DNA from: Parabacteroides sp. An277
Lineage (GTDB): Bacteria > Bacteroidota > Bacteroidia > Bacteroidales > Tannerellaceae
Assembly: GCF_002159645.1 (NCBI RefSeq)
Contig: NZ_NFJB01000011.1
Coordinates: 37,454-101,453 of the forward strand
Direction of reading: 5' to 3'
DNA length: 64,000 nt
Shown here: positions 53,628 to 62,361 of the stretch, one piece after another
Numbering within the stretch: the stretch's first letter is position 1
Layout of the letters: each line of letters opens with the position of its first letter
The notes under the pieces: generated by a model
The model's database searches: none
What the model was told of the DNA's origin: nothing
The model's input: only the letters and a program-made list of their open reading frames with translations
Program-made: the position numbers and the translations under genes

Positions 53628-55148
53628 TTAAAATGGAAAATCATTGTTGTTCATTGTCGGGATGGGAATAGGTTCGGAAGCCGACGAAGAAACTGCAGGA
53701 AGTGCCTCCTTGCCTACGCGCACCTCCTGCACCGGAATATCGTCTTCGATATTCATAAACTTAGCAAATTCGCTCTTGAAGCGGAGGCGAACATCGCCCG
53801 TCGCACCGTTACGATGCTTGGCAATGATGATTTCGGCTAGCCCGACCAGAGAATTACCCCGCTCATCTTCCGTAATTTTGTAATATTCCGGACGATGGAT
53901 GAAACAAACCATATCGGCATCCTGCTCGATCGCGCCCGACTCGCGAAGGTCGGCCAACTGCGGACGCTTTCCCTCTGCGCCTTGACGGTTCTCCACGCCA
54001 CGGTTCAACTGGGAAAGGGCGATAATCGGGATATTCAATTCCTTTGCCAATCCTTTGAGCGAACGAGAAATCATGCTGACCTCCTGCTCGCGGCTTCCGA
54101 AGTTCATCCCGCTGGCGTTCATCAGCTGCAAGTAGTCGATGATAATGCACTTGATGCCATGCTCGCGCACCAGACGACGCGCTTTGGTACGAAGTTCGAA
54201 GACCGAAAGACTGGGCGTGTCGTCGATGTAAATCGGGGCATCGTAGAGTTCTCGAATCTTGAAATCGAGCTGCTCCCACTCGTACTTCTCCAATCGCCCG
54301 CTCTTGATTTTCTCGCCCGGAATCTCGCACACATTCACAATCAGACGGTTCACCAACTGGACATTACTCATTTCCAACGAAAATAATGCCACGGGTATAT
54401 TGAAATTGACCGCCATATTCTTCGCCATAGAAAGCACAAACGCCGTCTTTCCCATGGCGGGGCGGGCTGCGATAATCACCAAATCGGAGTTCTGCCATCC
54501 AGAGGTAATCTTATCCAGTCCCTCGAAGCCGGTACGCAGACCGCTGAGTCCCTCTTTCTGATTCGCGGCCTTTTCCAACATCGCGAGGGCGTCCTTGATA
54601 ACGGGGTTGATTTGAGTAGCGTCCTTCTTCACGTTCCGCTGGGAGATTTCGAACAGCTTGCCTTCCGCTTCCTGCATGAGGTCGTCCACGTCAGTCGTCT
54701 CGTCGAACGCCTTCCCCTGTATCTGAGAGCAGAAAGTAATCAGTTCTCGCGCCAGGTATTTTTGGGCAATGATGCGGGCGTGATACTCGATATGCGCGCT
54801 ACTGGCCACCTTCGATGTCAGTTGCGCAATATAGTATGCGCCGCCGACTTGCTCCAAATCGCCCCGCTTGCGGAGTTGTTCCGTCACGGTCATCATATCG
54901 ATGGGATGCTGCTGGACGGCTAAATCCACAATCGCGGAATAGATAAGCTCGTGCGCCTTCTCATAGAAACACTCCGGCTTTAATATCTCGCTAACAATCG
55001 AGTAAGCATCCTTCTCGAGCATCAACGCGCCCAAGACGGCCTCCTCCAATTCGCGTGCTTGCGGCTGCATCCGCCCCATCTCGGGCACCACCACAGTCTT
55101 CGGTTTCGACGCACGCCGTACTCCCGTATTTCGAGTTCCCTCTGCCAT
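53628..55148 (-). CDS. dnaB: Replicative DNA helicase
   Basis: A 506-residue hexameric helicase of the replisome. Seen: the N-terminal primase-contact domain (PQARELEEAVLGALMLEKDAYSIVSEIL), then the RecA-like core with Walker A RPAMGKTAFVLSMAKNMA, Walker B IIIDYLQLM, SREQEVSMISRSLKGLAKELNIPIIALSQLNR and the arginine-finger region LRESGAIEQDADMVCFIHRPEYY. No intein. It is last in a probable operon uvrA-yigZ-unknown-gtrA-dnaB. Its stop is adjacent to repeat array D. Confidence 0.97.
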   Translation of the reverse strand: MAEGTRNTGVRRASKPKTVVVPEMGRMQPQARELEEAVLGALMLEKDAYSIVSEILKPECFYEKAHELIYSAIVDLAVQQHPIDMMTVTEQLRKRGDLEQVGGAYYIAQLTSKVASSAHIEYHARIIAQKYLARELITFCSQIQGKAFDETTDVDDLMQEAEGKLFEISQRNVKKDATQINPVIKDALAMLEKAANQKEGLSGLRTGFEGLDKITSGWQNSDLVIIAARPAMGKTAFVLSMAKNMAVNFNIPVALFSLEMSNVQLVNRLIVNVCEIPGEKIKSGRLEKYEWEQLDFKIRELYDAPIYIDDTPSLSVFELRTKARRLVREHGIKCIIIDYLQLMNASGMNFGSREQEVSMISRSLKGLAKELNIPIIALSQLNRGVENRQGAEGKRPQLADLRESGAIEQDADMVCFIHRPEYYKITEDERGNSLVGLAEIIIAKHRNGATGDVRLRFKSEFAKFMNIEDDIPVQEVRVGKEALPAVSSSASEPIPIPTMNNNDFPF

Positions 55149-55155
55149 CTTTCTT

Positions 55156-55533
55156 TTATTCTTTAAATGTATAAATCTTATTCAGTATAAAATTAAGCAC
55201 CGTATAGAACGCCATCGCAATCAGCTGGTTGTAATAGGTATCGATGGGCAGCACCGCCTCCAGCACAAACAGGAGTGCCAGCTGGAGCAGATAGCACACC
55301 GCGAAGACTACCCCGAAGCGAACCGCGCTCTTACGCCATCCTGCATGGCTCTGAAACGTCCATTGCTTGTTCCAAATGAAGCTGTTCAAAACACCGGCTG
55401 CATACCCGACTACGTTCGACATCACCGCCGAGCAACCTCCTATTTTCAGCATCACCCAGATGACTGCAGCCGTAATCAGCGTATTGCCCGCGCCTACAAT
55501 CCCATACTTAATCGCCTGTTTCCAGATTTTCAT
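55156..55533 (-). CDS. GtrA-like membrane protein
   Basis: A 125-residue protein with four hydrophobic helices. Seen: KYGIVGAGNTLITAAVIWVML, NVVGYAAGVLNSFIWNKQWTF, and the terminal FYTVLNFILNKIYTF, the three conserved segments of the GtrA family. Members assist transfer or flipping of polyprenyl-phosphate sugars in surface glycan modification. It overlaps the upstream gene by 26 bases and lies eight bases before dnaB, an odd place for a glycan gene. Confidence 0.9.
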   Translation of the reverse strand: MKIWKQAIKYGIVGAGNTLITAAVIWVMLKIGGCSAVMSNVVGYAAGVLNSFIWNKQWTFQSHAGWRKSAVRFGVVFAVCYLLQLALLFVLEAVLPIDTYYNQLIAMAFYTVLNFILNKIYTFKE

Positions 55534-56308
55534 GCCGTTCTAAAACCTCTTCTATTTCCGCTTGGGTGAATTTCTCGACGTTCGTAATCGTGTAGACAGT
55601 CGATAGGAAATCGCCATATTCGTTGCAGTCTATGATAATCTTCGTCAGTATCTGCTGGATATTGGAGCGGATGGGCATCAGCAACAACAGCTCGACGTAG
55701 TCCACGCTGATGTGCAGCTCTTCAATCTCGCAGTCTACTTTGGGAAAGTAGTACCCGAACTCCCGTTCGATGATGTTCCGCTGGTATTCCTCAAAGGGTT
55801 TCCGTCCTTTCGACACCATCAGCACATAGAAGCGCAACTTCTCGCCCTTGCCGCCCAGTCCTGTGGCAATATAAATCTGTTTTTCCTCGGAGAGTTCAGA
55901 CTCCAGCGCAATCTGGATGTCCATCAGGGCCAGGTAGGCCCAGTCGAGCGTGGCAGGGTCTGAGTCGTTCTCCACGTATTGTTTCAAGCATTTAAATGCC
56001 TTGGGATTGCGGGAATTGGCCAGCTGTAGGAGCAACTGCCTGCGTTCCTCGATGCTGAGCGGCAGGAAGGTGTCGGCTGTCCCACAGAGTTCGGCATACC
56101 ACTGTTCGCACTCTTCGTCGCTTGCGCGATTGTTTTCGTCGCGCGTCCGCCGCATACGTTTGGAAGCCCGGAAGTATTCCATTTGGACCTCGACCGGTAC
56201 GCTGCGCTCCAGCACGTGGATACGCCCTTTCACCTTCTCGAACGAATTTTGAAAGTTACTTAAGTCGTAGTTTGGCTTGTCCATATCTTGTTCCTCCTTC
56301 TTTAGCAT
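55508..56308 (-). CDS. Hypothetical cytoplasmic protein in the uvrA-dnaB operon
   Basis: A 266-residue acidic protein I do not recognise. Seen: a charged helical N-terminal half (VPVEVQMEYFRASKRMRRTRDENNRASDEECEQWYAEL; LSIEERRQLLLQLANSRNPKAFKCLKQYV, HEAT-like), then a beta-rich part with ESELSEEKQIYIATGLGGKGEKLRFYVLM and ending HEIT-like in KFTQAEIEEVLERHENL. No signal peptide. The ATG at 56306-56308 lies three bases after the yigZ stop; an in-frame ATG at 56282-56284 could also be used. A role in DNA repair or replication can only be suggested by the neighbours. Confidence 0.8.
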   Translation of the reverse strand: MLKKEEQDMDKPNYDLSNFQNSFEKVKGRIHVLERSVPVEVQMEYFRASKRMRRTRDENNRASDEECEQWYAELCGTADTFLPLSIEERRQLLLQLANSRNPKAFKCLKQYVENDSDPATLDWAYLALMDIQIALESELSEEKQIYIATGLGGKGEKLRFYVLMVSKGRKPFEEYQRNIIEREFGYYFPKVDCEIEELHISVDYVELLLLMPIRSNIQQILTKIIIDCNEYGDFLSTVYTITNVEKFTQAEIEEVLERHENLETGD

Positions 56309-56311
56309 GGG

Positions 56312-56914
56312 TTATTCTTCTTCTTTCAGGTAGGCCGTTTCTACTTTTTGCAGACGTGCGCGCAACCGGCCGGCCTCGCTTTTCCGGATACGCAATGTCA
56401 TTTCGCAATCCATCTCGAAGCGCTGCGAGAGGATGACGGGGTTCTCTTCCTTCACAATCCGCATGATACGGTCCAGGAAAGGATACTCGAAGGCGACGGT
56501 GATGTCTTCGTCTACGGTCCGCGTCTCGATGGTGGCGGCAGCTATGGCCTCGGCTGCGGCCGTGCGGTAGGCTACAATCAGTCCGCTGGTCCCTAACTCA
56601 ATCCCGCCGAAATAGCGGACTACTATCACCAGGATATCCGTCAGCTCGTTCGAGTTTATCTGTCCGAGGATGGGCTTACCTGCGGTCGAGGAGGGCTCCC
56701 CGTCGTCGTTGGCGCGGAAGGTCTTGTGGTCTGCCCCAAGCATATAGGCCCAGCAGACGTGCCGCGCGTCGTAGTATTCCTTCCTGTACCGGGCGAGTTG
56801 CGCTTTTACCTCGTCGACCGTCCGCACGGGGATGGCATACGAGATGAAGCGGCTCCGCTTCTCGGTGTAATATCCCTCGGCCAGGGCGGTGATTGTCTTA
56901 TAGGTATCGTCCAT
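56312..56914 (-). CDS. yigZ: YigZ/IMPACT family protein
   Basis: A 200-residue protein of the UPF0029/IMPACT family. Seen: KRSRFISYAIPV near residue 20, HVCWAYMLGADHKTFRANDDGEPSSTAGKPILGQINSNELTDILVIVVRYFGGIELGTSGLIVAYRTAAAEA (about 50-125, the family core) and a C-terminal DUF1949-like domain. Biochemical role uncertain; linked to translation-stress or as a nucleic-acid-binding protein in related systems. Second gene of the operon. Confidence 0.93.
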   Translation of the reverse strand: MDDTYKTITALAEGYYTEKRSRFISYAIPVRTVDEVKAQLARYRKEYYDARHVCWAYMLGADHKTFRANDDGEPSSTAGKPILGQINSNELTDILVIVVRYFGGIELGTSGLIVAYRTAAAEAIAAATIETRTVDEDITVAFEYPFLDRIMRIVKEENPVILSQRFEMDCEMTLRIRKSEAGRLRARLQKVETAYLKEEE

Positions 56915-56953
56915 CTTTCCTCGCTGTATTTCTTCTTGTTCGTAACTCTGTTT

Positions 56954-59797
56954 TCATCCTTTCATGCCTAACTCTTCGCGCAAGAACGGCGCCGTGCACC
57001 CGATGTTCTTCTTGGCCAGGGCCTCGGGCGTACCTGTGAAGAGGACCTCGCCCCCTCGCCGGCCTCCTTCCGGACCCATGTCTATCAGGTAGTCGGCACA
57101 CTTGATAACGTCCAGGTTATGCTCGATGACGATCACCGTGTTGCCTTTGTCTACCAACTGGTTCAGTACGCCGAGCAGCACTCGAATATCTTCGAAGTGC
57201 AACCCCGTGGTCGGCTCGTCGAGCACATACAGGGTTTTGCCTGTGTCTCGCTTGGCAAGCTCGGTGGCGAGCTTTACCCGCTGGCTCTCCCCACCCGATA
57301 GGGTAGTCGAGGGTTGTCCTAAGCGGATATACCCCAGTCCTACGTCTTGCAGGACCTTGATCTTGCTCAGAATCGCCGGCACGTTCTCGAAGAACTCTAC
57401 TGCCATATTAATGGTCATGTCCAGCACGTCGGCAATGGATTTCCCCTTATAGCGTACTTCAAGCGTCTCCCGATTATAGCGTTTGCCGTGGCACTCCTCG
57501 CAGGGGACGAGCACATCCGGCAGGAAGTTCATTTCTATGTTCTTGTATCCGTTTCCTTTGCAGGTCTCGCACCGTCCGCCCGATACGTTGAACGAGAAGC
57601 GCCCTGGCTTGTATCCGCGGATTTTCGATTCGGGCAACTCGACGAAGAGGTTGCGGATATCGGTAAATACACCTGTATAGGTCGCGGGGTTGCTGCGTGG
57701 CGTGCGTCCGATGGGCGACTGGTCCACGCTGACTATCTTATCGATGTGTTCGATGCCCTCGATGGCGCGGTAGGGCAAAGGCTCTTCCATAGACCGGTAG
57801 AAACGCTGGCTCAGGATGGGCTGCAAGGTACGGTTTATCAACGTAGACTTGCCACTGCCGGATACGCCTGTCACGCAAATGAACGTCCCCAATGGGAAGG
57901 AGACGTCTACGTCCTTGAGGTTGTTGCCCGACGCTCCGCGCAGGACGAGCGTCTGCCCGTTCCCCTGCCGCCGTGTCTTCGGGATGGCTATCTCGGTCGC
58001 CCCGTTGAGGAAGTCCGACGTCAGGGTGTGGGTCTGGAGCATCTCCGCGGGTGTACCTTCGAAAACGACCTCGCCCCCTAAGCGCCCGGCGCGCGGGCCC
58101 ATGTCGACGATATAGTCTGCGTTCAGCATCATATCCTTGTCGTGCTCCACCACGATGACCGAGTTTCCGATATCGCGCAGGTGTTTGAGCGAGTTTATCA
58201 GTCGCATATTGTCACGTTGATGCAGCCCGATGCTGGGCTCGTCGAGGATGTAGAGCACATTCACCAGCTCAGTACCGATTTGCGTCGCAAGCCGTATGCG
58301 CTGGCTCTCCCCGCCGGAGAGGCTCCCCGACGGGCGGTTGAGCGAGAGGTAATCCAGGCCTACGTCCAAGAGGAAGTTCAGCCGCGCGCGGATTTCCTTA
58401 AGGATTTCGGTGGCTATCCGCCGTTGTTTGTCACCGAGCTTCGCTTCCAAGCCGTCGAGCCACTCCTTTAGCTCCGAGATGTCCATACTGGCCAGCTCGG
58501 CGATGTTCTTCCCGCAGATGCGGTAGCACAGGGCTTCGCGGTTGAGCCGCAAGCCGTGGCATTCGGGACAGACATCCATCTTCACGAACTGCCCCGCCCA
58601 TTTTTGCGCGGCGGCCGTGGCCTCTTCTTCCTGCTGCATGCGGATGTATTTCGCCACGCCGTCGTAGGTGAGGTATTGTACATACCCGGTGACGTCCGCC
58701 TCCAGCCGGAGCCGTTCCTCCGTCCCGTTCATGATTTCGTCTATAAGCTCCTCTGGAAGTTCGCTTATCGGCATACGGATGGAGTAGCCCCGCTTCGTGC
58801 AGAGCGACTCGATCAGGCAGAATATCAAACTTTTCTTATATTTCCCCAGCGGCAGGATGCCTCCCTGGTAGATACTGAGCGAGGGGTCGGGGACGATTTT
58901 GTCCATGTCCAGCCGGTTCACCATGCCCAGCCCCTTGCATTTGGGGCAGGCTCCGTATGGGGAGTTAAAGGAGAAGTTATGCGGCGCGGGTTCGCTGTAC
59001 GAGAGACCGGTCAGGGGGTCCATCAGGCGTTTACTAAAGTGCCGTATCCCCTCGTTCTCGGCGTCGAGCACCATAACCATGCCTTCGCCCAGGCGCATAG
59101 CGAGCTTCAGGCTCTCGGTCAGCCGCCGCTGGTCGCTCTCCGACACGCGCATTTTGTCTATCACCGCCTCGATGCTGTGTATCTTGTAGCGGTCCAGCTT
59201 CATGCCATACCGTATCTCTTGCAGGGTTCCGTCTACGCGCACGTTCAGGTACCCGCGTTTCCGGAGCGATTCAAATAGCTCTTTGTAATGTCCTTTGCGC
59301 TTCTGTACGACGGGCGCGAGGATGTAGATTTTCCGCCCGCTGTACTTTTCGAGTATCAGCGAGACGACCTGCTCTTCGGTGTACTTTACCATCCGTTCTC
59401 CGCTTTCGTAGGAGAAGGCTTCGCCCGCCCGGGCATAGAGTACGCGGAGGAAGTCGTAGATTTCGGTCGTAGTCCCTACCGTAGAGCGGGGGCTTCGATT
59501 CGTGGTCTTCTGCTCGATGGAGATGACTGGGCTCAGACCCGTGATTTTATCTACGTCCGGCCGCTCGATGCCCCCCAAGAAGTTGCGCGCGTACGACGAA
59601 AAGGTCTCTATATAACGCCGCTGCCCCTCGGCAAATAGCGTGTCGAACGCCAGCGACGATTTGCCGCTACCGCTCATTCCCGTGATAACCGTCAGCGCGT
59701 TACGGGGAATCTCTACGTCTATATTCTTCAAATTATGTACCCGCGCGCCCCAGACGGATATCGTGCCGGTCTCCAATGCTTCCTTATCCATAGCCAT
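56954..59797 (-). CDS. uvrA: Excinuclease ABC subunit A
   Basis: A 947-residue ABC-type damage-recognition subunit of nucleotide excision repair. Seen: Walker A ITGMSGSGKSSLAFDTLFAEGQRRY, the first zinc module with CPKCKGLGMVNRLDM, the signature SLNRPSGSLSGGESQRIRLATQIG, DEPSIGLHQRDN, the second Walker A VTGVSGSGKSTLINRTL, the second zinc module GRCETCKGNGYKNIEMNFLPDVLVPCEECHG, and SLSGGESQRVKLATELAKR-type second signature with DEPTTGLHFEDI. I chose the ATG at 59795-59797 (MAMDKEAL); a -7-like TATCTTTA lies at 59829-59836, just downstream of a longer in-frame start at 59851. First gene of the operon. Confidence 0.96.
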   Translation of the reverse strand: MAMDKEALETGTISVWGARVHNLKNIDVEIPRNALTVITGMSGSGKSSLAFDTLFAEGQRRYIETFSSYARNFLGGIERPDVDKITGLSPVISIEQKTTNRSPRSTVGTTTEIYDFLRVLYARAGEAFSYESGERMVKYTEEQVVSLILEKYSGRKIYILAPVVQKRKGHYKELFESLRKRGYLNVRVDGTLQEIRYGMKLDRYKIHSIEAVIDKMRVSESDQRRLTESLKLAMRLGEGMVMVLDAENEGIRHFSKRLMDPLTGLSYSEPAPHNFSFNSPYGACPKCKGLGMVNRLDMDKIVPDPSLSIYQGGILPLGKYKKSLIFCLIESLCTKRGYSIRMPISELPEELIDEIMNGTEERLRLEADVTGYVQYLTYDGVAKYIRMQQEEEATAAAQKWAGQFVKMDVCPECHGLRLNREALCYRICGKNIAELASMDISELKEWLDGLEAKLGDKQRRIATEILKEIRARLNFLLDVGLDYLSLNRPSGSLSGGESQRIRLATQIGTELVNVLYILDEPSIGLHQRDNMRLINSLKHLRDIGNSVIVVEHDKDMMLNADYIVDMGPRAGRLGGEVVFEGTPAEMLQTHTLTSDFLNGATEIAIPKTRRQGNGQTLVLRGASGNNLKDVDVSFPLGTFICVTGVSGSGKSTLINRTLQPILSQRFYRSMEEPLPYRAIEGIEHIDKIVSVDQSPIGRTPRSNPATYTGVFTDIRNLFVELPESKIRGYKPGRFSFNVSGGRCETCKGNGYKNIEMNFLPDVLVPCEECHGKRYNRETLEVRYKGKSIADVLDMTINMAVEFFENVPAILSKIKVLQDVGLGYIRLGQPSTTLSGGESQRVKLATELAKRDTGKTLYVLDEPTTGLHFEDIRVLLGVLNQLVDKGNTVIVIEHNLDVIKCADYLIDMGPEGGRRGGEVLFTGTPEALAKKNIGCTAPFLREELGMKG

Positions 59798-59875
59798 ACT
59801 ACTATACCTGTCCGTTGTTTTCAGCCCGTAAAGATACAACTTTTTGTCCAAATAGAAAAATCGAACAGACCCTAA

Positions 59876-59919
59876 GAGGCCGGAAAGCGCGAAGTTTTTG
59901 ATTTCCTCGCGCCTGCCTC
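59876..59919 (-). terminator. Hairpin after the HU-like gene
   Basis: On the plus strand GAGGC (59876-59880) pairs with GCCTC (59915-59919), and GCGCGA with TCGCGC inside. Read on the minus strand it lies about 30 bases after the HU-like stop and just upstream of the uvrA promoter. The T-tract is poor, so it is a moderate candidate. Confidence 0.4.
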
Positions 59920-59948
59920 TCTTTCCGCCGCCGGCCCCTGCTCTATTA

Positions 59949-60749
59949 TTATACTAATGTAAGGGTGAAGGGAGCTGTGAGGGTAATCGGTTCCTTGCGC
60001 GTGCCGGTCGGACTGTAATAAGTCTCGATGGTAAGCGTGTATGTGTCCTCGGTCAGGTCGTTGGGGACGGTGAAGATGACCAGGTTGGGCGTGTTGGTAG
60101 AAATCACTTCTGCGTAAGTGGTGGTCTCCATCGAACTGGTGAGCCCGACGCGCCAGTCGGCCGCGCCATCTTCTCCCAAGGCCATGATGCCCGGCCCCTT
60201 CACGATGTAATCGCCCCCGCGCGTGGCAGTAGAGTTTTCTGCCCCCGTAGCCCCGTCGCGCCCGCTCTGGATGGCCTGCTCCGTAGTCGAGCCGTCGGGC
60301 AAGATTCCCTTGGCCTTCATGTACGACTGCTTGGTGCCATACTTCACCCCGTCCTCTACGATGCCTGCCAGCTCAAAGCTCAGGTTCGTGAGCGAGCTCT
60401 TGAGTTCAGACGAGGGCGTAAAGATAAACTTCACGTTTTTAATCATCGTCTGGGGGTCGAAGTCCGCCATATTTTCTACACCTTCACTGCCGAATGAAAT
60501 CCGGAGCTTCCCTATCTTGCCGATCGTAACCGAGATTCCGCTCAGGATAGACGGTATGAGCTTTTCGCTTGCCACCTCCATGACGTGCTTGAATTCCGCC
60601 TTCGAAATCGTAGTATCTACCGTAGCCTCTCGCGCCGTCTCGTCCTCATCTTTCACCCCGCGATAGGCAGGAGCCGCGTACCACAGCATGCTTTTCTTCT
60701 CCAGGTCGGCTGGGTTTTGCCGCTTAACCAAGTTGTAATTTAAATTCAT
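59949..60749 (-). CDS. HU-like DNA-binding protein with C-terminal Ig-like (DUF4469-type) domain
   Basis: A 266-residue protein. Seen: an N-terminal IHF/HU-like domain with NLNYNLVKRQNP, AKAEFKHVMEVASEKLIPSILSGISVTIGKIGKLRISFGSEGV (about 55-100), a linker, then KGPGIMALGEDGAADWRVGLTSS and a beta-sandwich part NLVIFTVPNDLTEDTYTLTIETYYSPTGTRKEPITLTAPFTLTLV. This combination is common in Bacteroidales, often in many copies; its role is unknown (nucleoid-type or phage-like). The palindromic array E lies upstream of its start. Confidence 0.82.
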   Translation of the reverse strand: MNLNYNLVKRQNPADLEKKSMLWYAAPAYRGVKDEDETAREATVDTTISKAEFKHVMEVASEKLIPSILSGISVTIGKIGKLRISFGSEGVENMADFDPQTMIKNVKFIFTPSSELKSSLTNLSFELAGIVEDGVKYGTKQSYMKAKGILPDGSTTEQAIQSGRDGATGAENSTATRGGDYIVKGPGIMALGEDGAADWRVGLTSSMETTTYAEVISTNTPNLVIFTVPNDLTEDTYTLTIETYYSPTGTRKEPITLTAPFTLTLV

Positions 60750-60857
60750 AAGCTAACCTATTTTTTATTATACAATCGGGTTTTTGTAAGTAAACAAGCG
60801 GTTGTTTGGAAATGTTCGCGCAAACAAGACTTTTTTTTCGATGATACGAAAAATATT

Positions 60858-61022
60858 ACCCGCGCAGGCACAAAAAATTGTCCGCGCGGGTAGCAATTAT
60901 TACCCGCGCGGGTAGTGATTGCTACCCGCGCGGATAGTCGGCGCTACCCGCGCGGGCAATTTCAGCTACCCGCGCGGGCAGTTTTGACTACCCCATCGGG
61001 CACCTAAAATTACCCTATTATA
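60858..61022. repeat. Tandem array E, 8 x 22 bp ACCCGCGCGGGT palindromes
   Basis: Units start at 60858, 60880, 60902, 60924, 60946, 60968, 60990 and 61012, an exact 22-bp period. The core is the perfect 12-bp palindrome ACCCGCGCGGGT with single-base drifts and a 10-bp A/T-rich connector. The array lies between the dehydrogenase stop (61055) and the HU-like start (60749) on the minus strand, 33 bases after the stop and 109 bases before the start. The GC-rich cores stand out from the A/T-rich flanks. It might be an array of binding sites. Confidence 0.95.
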
Positions 61023-61054
61023 TATAGGTATAGATTCGATTGTGTAGTCCCACC

Positions 61055-62350
61055 TCACAGGCTCCAATAATCCAACTGCTGGATATGGTGGCGGTAGATA
61101 CCCTTGATATCTCCCAAGACAGCCTGCCCATGGGCGAGGGAGCGGAAGTAGGTCTCGTCGAGCGCGCGATACTCGTCGTGCGCGACGGCCACCACGATGG
61201 CGTCATACGGCCCCGCCGGTTCTTTGAGCAGGGGCAGGCCGTAAGTCCGCTCCACCTCGGCGGGTGATGCCTTCGGGTCTACCACGTCGACCACCGCGCC
61301 AAAGTCTTCAAACTCGTGAATCATATCGACTACCTTCGAATTCCGGATGTCCGAGACGTTCTCCTTGAAGGTGATGCCCATCACGAGCACGCGGGCGCGG
61401 AGGATGTTCTTCCCAAGCAGGAGGACGCGCTTGACGATCTTCTTGGCGATATACCGCCCCATGGAGTCGTTCACGAAGCGGCCGGAGTTAATCATCTTCG
61501 GGTGGTATTGCAGCTCCTTCGCCTTGTGGACCAGATAGTACGGGTCGACGCCGATGCAATGACCGCCAACCAGCCCCGGCGAGAAGCGCAGGAAGTTCCA
61601 CTTCGTCCCGGCTGCTTCCAGCACGTCGTAGGTATTGATGCCCATGCGGTCGAAGATAATGGAGAGCTCGTTCATAAGGGCGATGTTCACGTCCCGCTGA
61701 GTGTTCTCGATGATCTTGGCGGCCTCGGCGACGCGGATCGAGGGGGCCAGGTGAAGCCCGGCATCGACCACGAGCGCGTACACATCGCGGATGTCGCGCG
61801 CCGCCGCCTCGTCGCACCCGGATACAATCTTGACCGTGTTGCGGAGCGTATGCACGCGGTCTCCCGGATTAATGCGTTCGGGCGAGTACCCATACTTGAA
61901 GTCGACGCCCGCCTTGAGGCCCGAAAGTTGCTCGAGCAAGGGGACGCAGTCCTCCTCCGTACAGCCGGGGTAGACGGTAGACTCATAGACTACCACATCT
62001 CCCCGACTGAGTACGCTCCCGACCGTGCGCGTCGCGGCGAGCAGGGGCGATAGGTCCGGCTCGTTGTGCGCGTTGATGGGGGTCGGGACGGCGATGATGT
62101 AAAACGACGCCTCCCGTAATGCCTCGACCGACGAAGTAAAGCGCAGGTCCGTCCCCACGAAGGCCTCCGCCGGCAGCTCCCCGTTTGGATCTACGCCCGC
62201 CCGCAGCTGCGCGAGGCGCTCCTCATTAATATCAAAGCCAATTACCGAGAGTGTTTTCGCAAACTCAACGGCAATTGGCAGTCCCACGTAGCCCAGTCCC
62301 ACCAGGGCCAACGTCTTTCTTTTATTGACTAAATCCGTGTACATGTTCAT
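61055..62350 (-). CDS. Nucleotide-sugar dehydrogenase (UDP-GlcNAc/ManNAc/GalNAc type)
   Basis: A 431-residue UDP-sugar 6-dehydrogenase that makes UDP-aminouronic acid or related donors for capsule or O-antigen. Seen: the NAD-binding GLGYVGLPIAVEFAKT, VVYESTVYPGCTEE, YGYSPERINPGDR, GTKWNFLRFSPGLVGGHCIGVDPYYL with the catalytic Cys in GGHCIGVDPYYLVHKA, MGITFKENVSDIRNSKV, of the TviB/CapL/WbpA group and not of the UDP-glucose dehydrogenase group (GGSCFPKD missing). The start at 62350 (MNMYTDLVNK) avoids overlap with the upstream nuclease; an in-frame ATG at 62374 overlaps it by 13 bases. No other capsule genes are adjacent. Confidence 0.93.
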   Translation of the reverse strand: MNMYTDLVNKRKTLALVGLGYVGLPIAVEFAKTLSVIGFDINEERLAQLRAGVDPNGELPAEAFVGTDLRFTSSVEALREASFYIIAVPTPINAHNEPDLSPLLAATRTVGSVLSRGDVVVYESTVYPGCTEEDCVPLLEQLSGLKAGVDFKYGYSPERINPGDRVHTLRNTVKIVSGCDEAAARDIRDVYALVVDAGLHLAPSIRVAEAAKIIENTQRDVNIALMNELSIIFDRMGINTYDVLEAAGTKWNFLRFSPGLVGGHCIGVDPYYLVHKAKELQYHPKMINSGRFVNDSMGRYIAKKIVKRVLLLGKNILRARVLVMGITFKENVSDIRNSKVVDMIHEFEDFGAVVDVVDPKASPAEVERTYGLPLLKEPAGPYDAIVVAVAHDEYRALDETYFRSLAHGQAVLGDIKGIYRHHIQQLDYWSL

Positions 62351-62361
62351 TTGATTGCTTA

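Noticed and set aside
53262..53840. Open frames with 14-residue repeats through array D
   Set aside because: They exist because 42 is a multiple of three; they run into dnaB antisense, have no promoter and are open on both strands.
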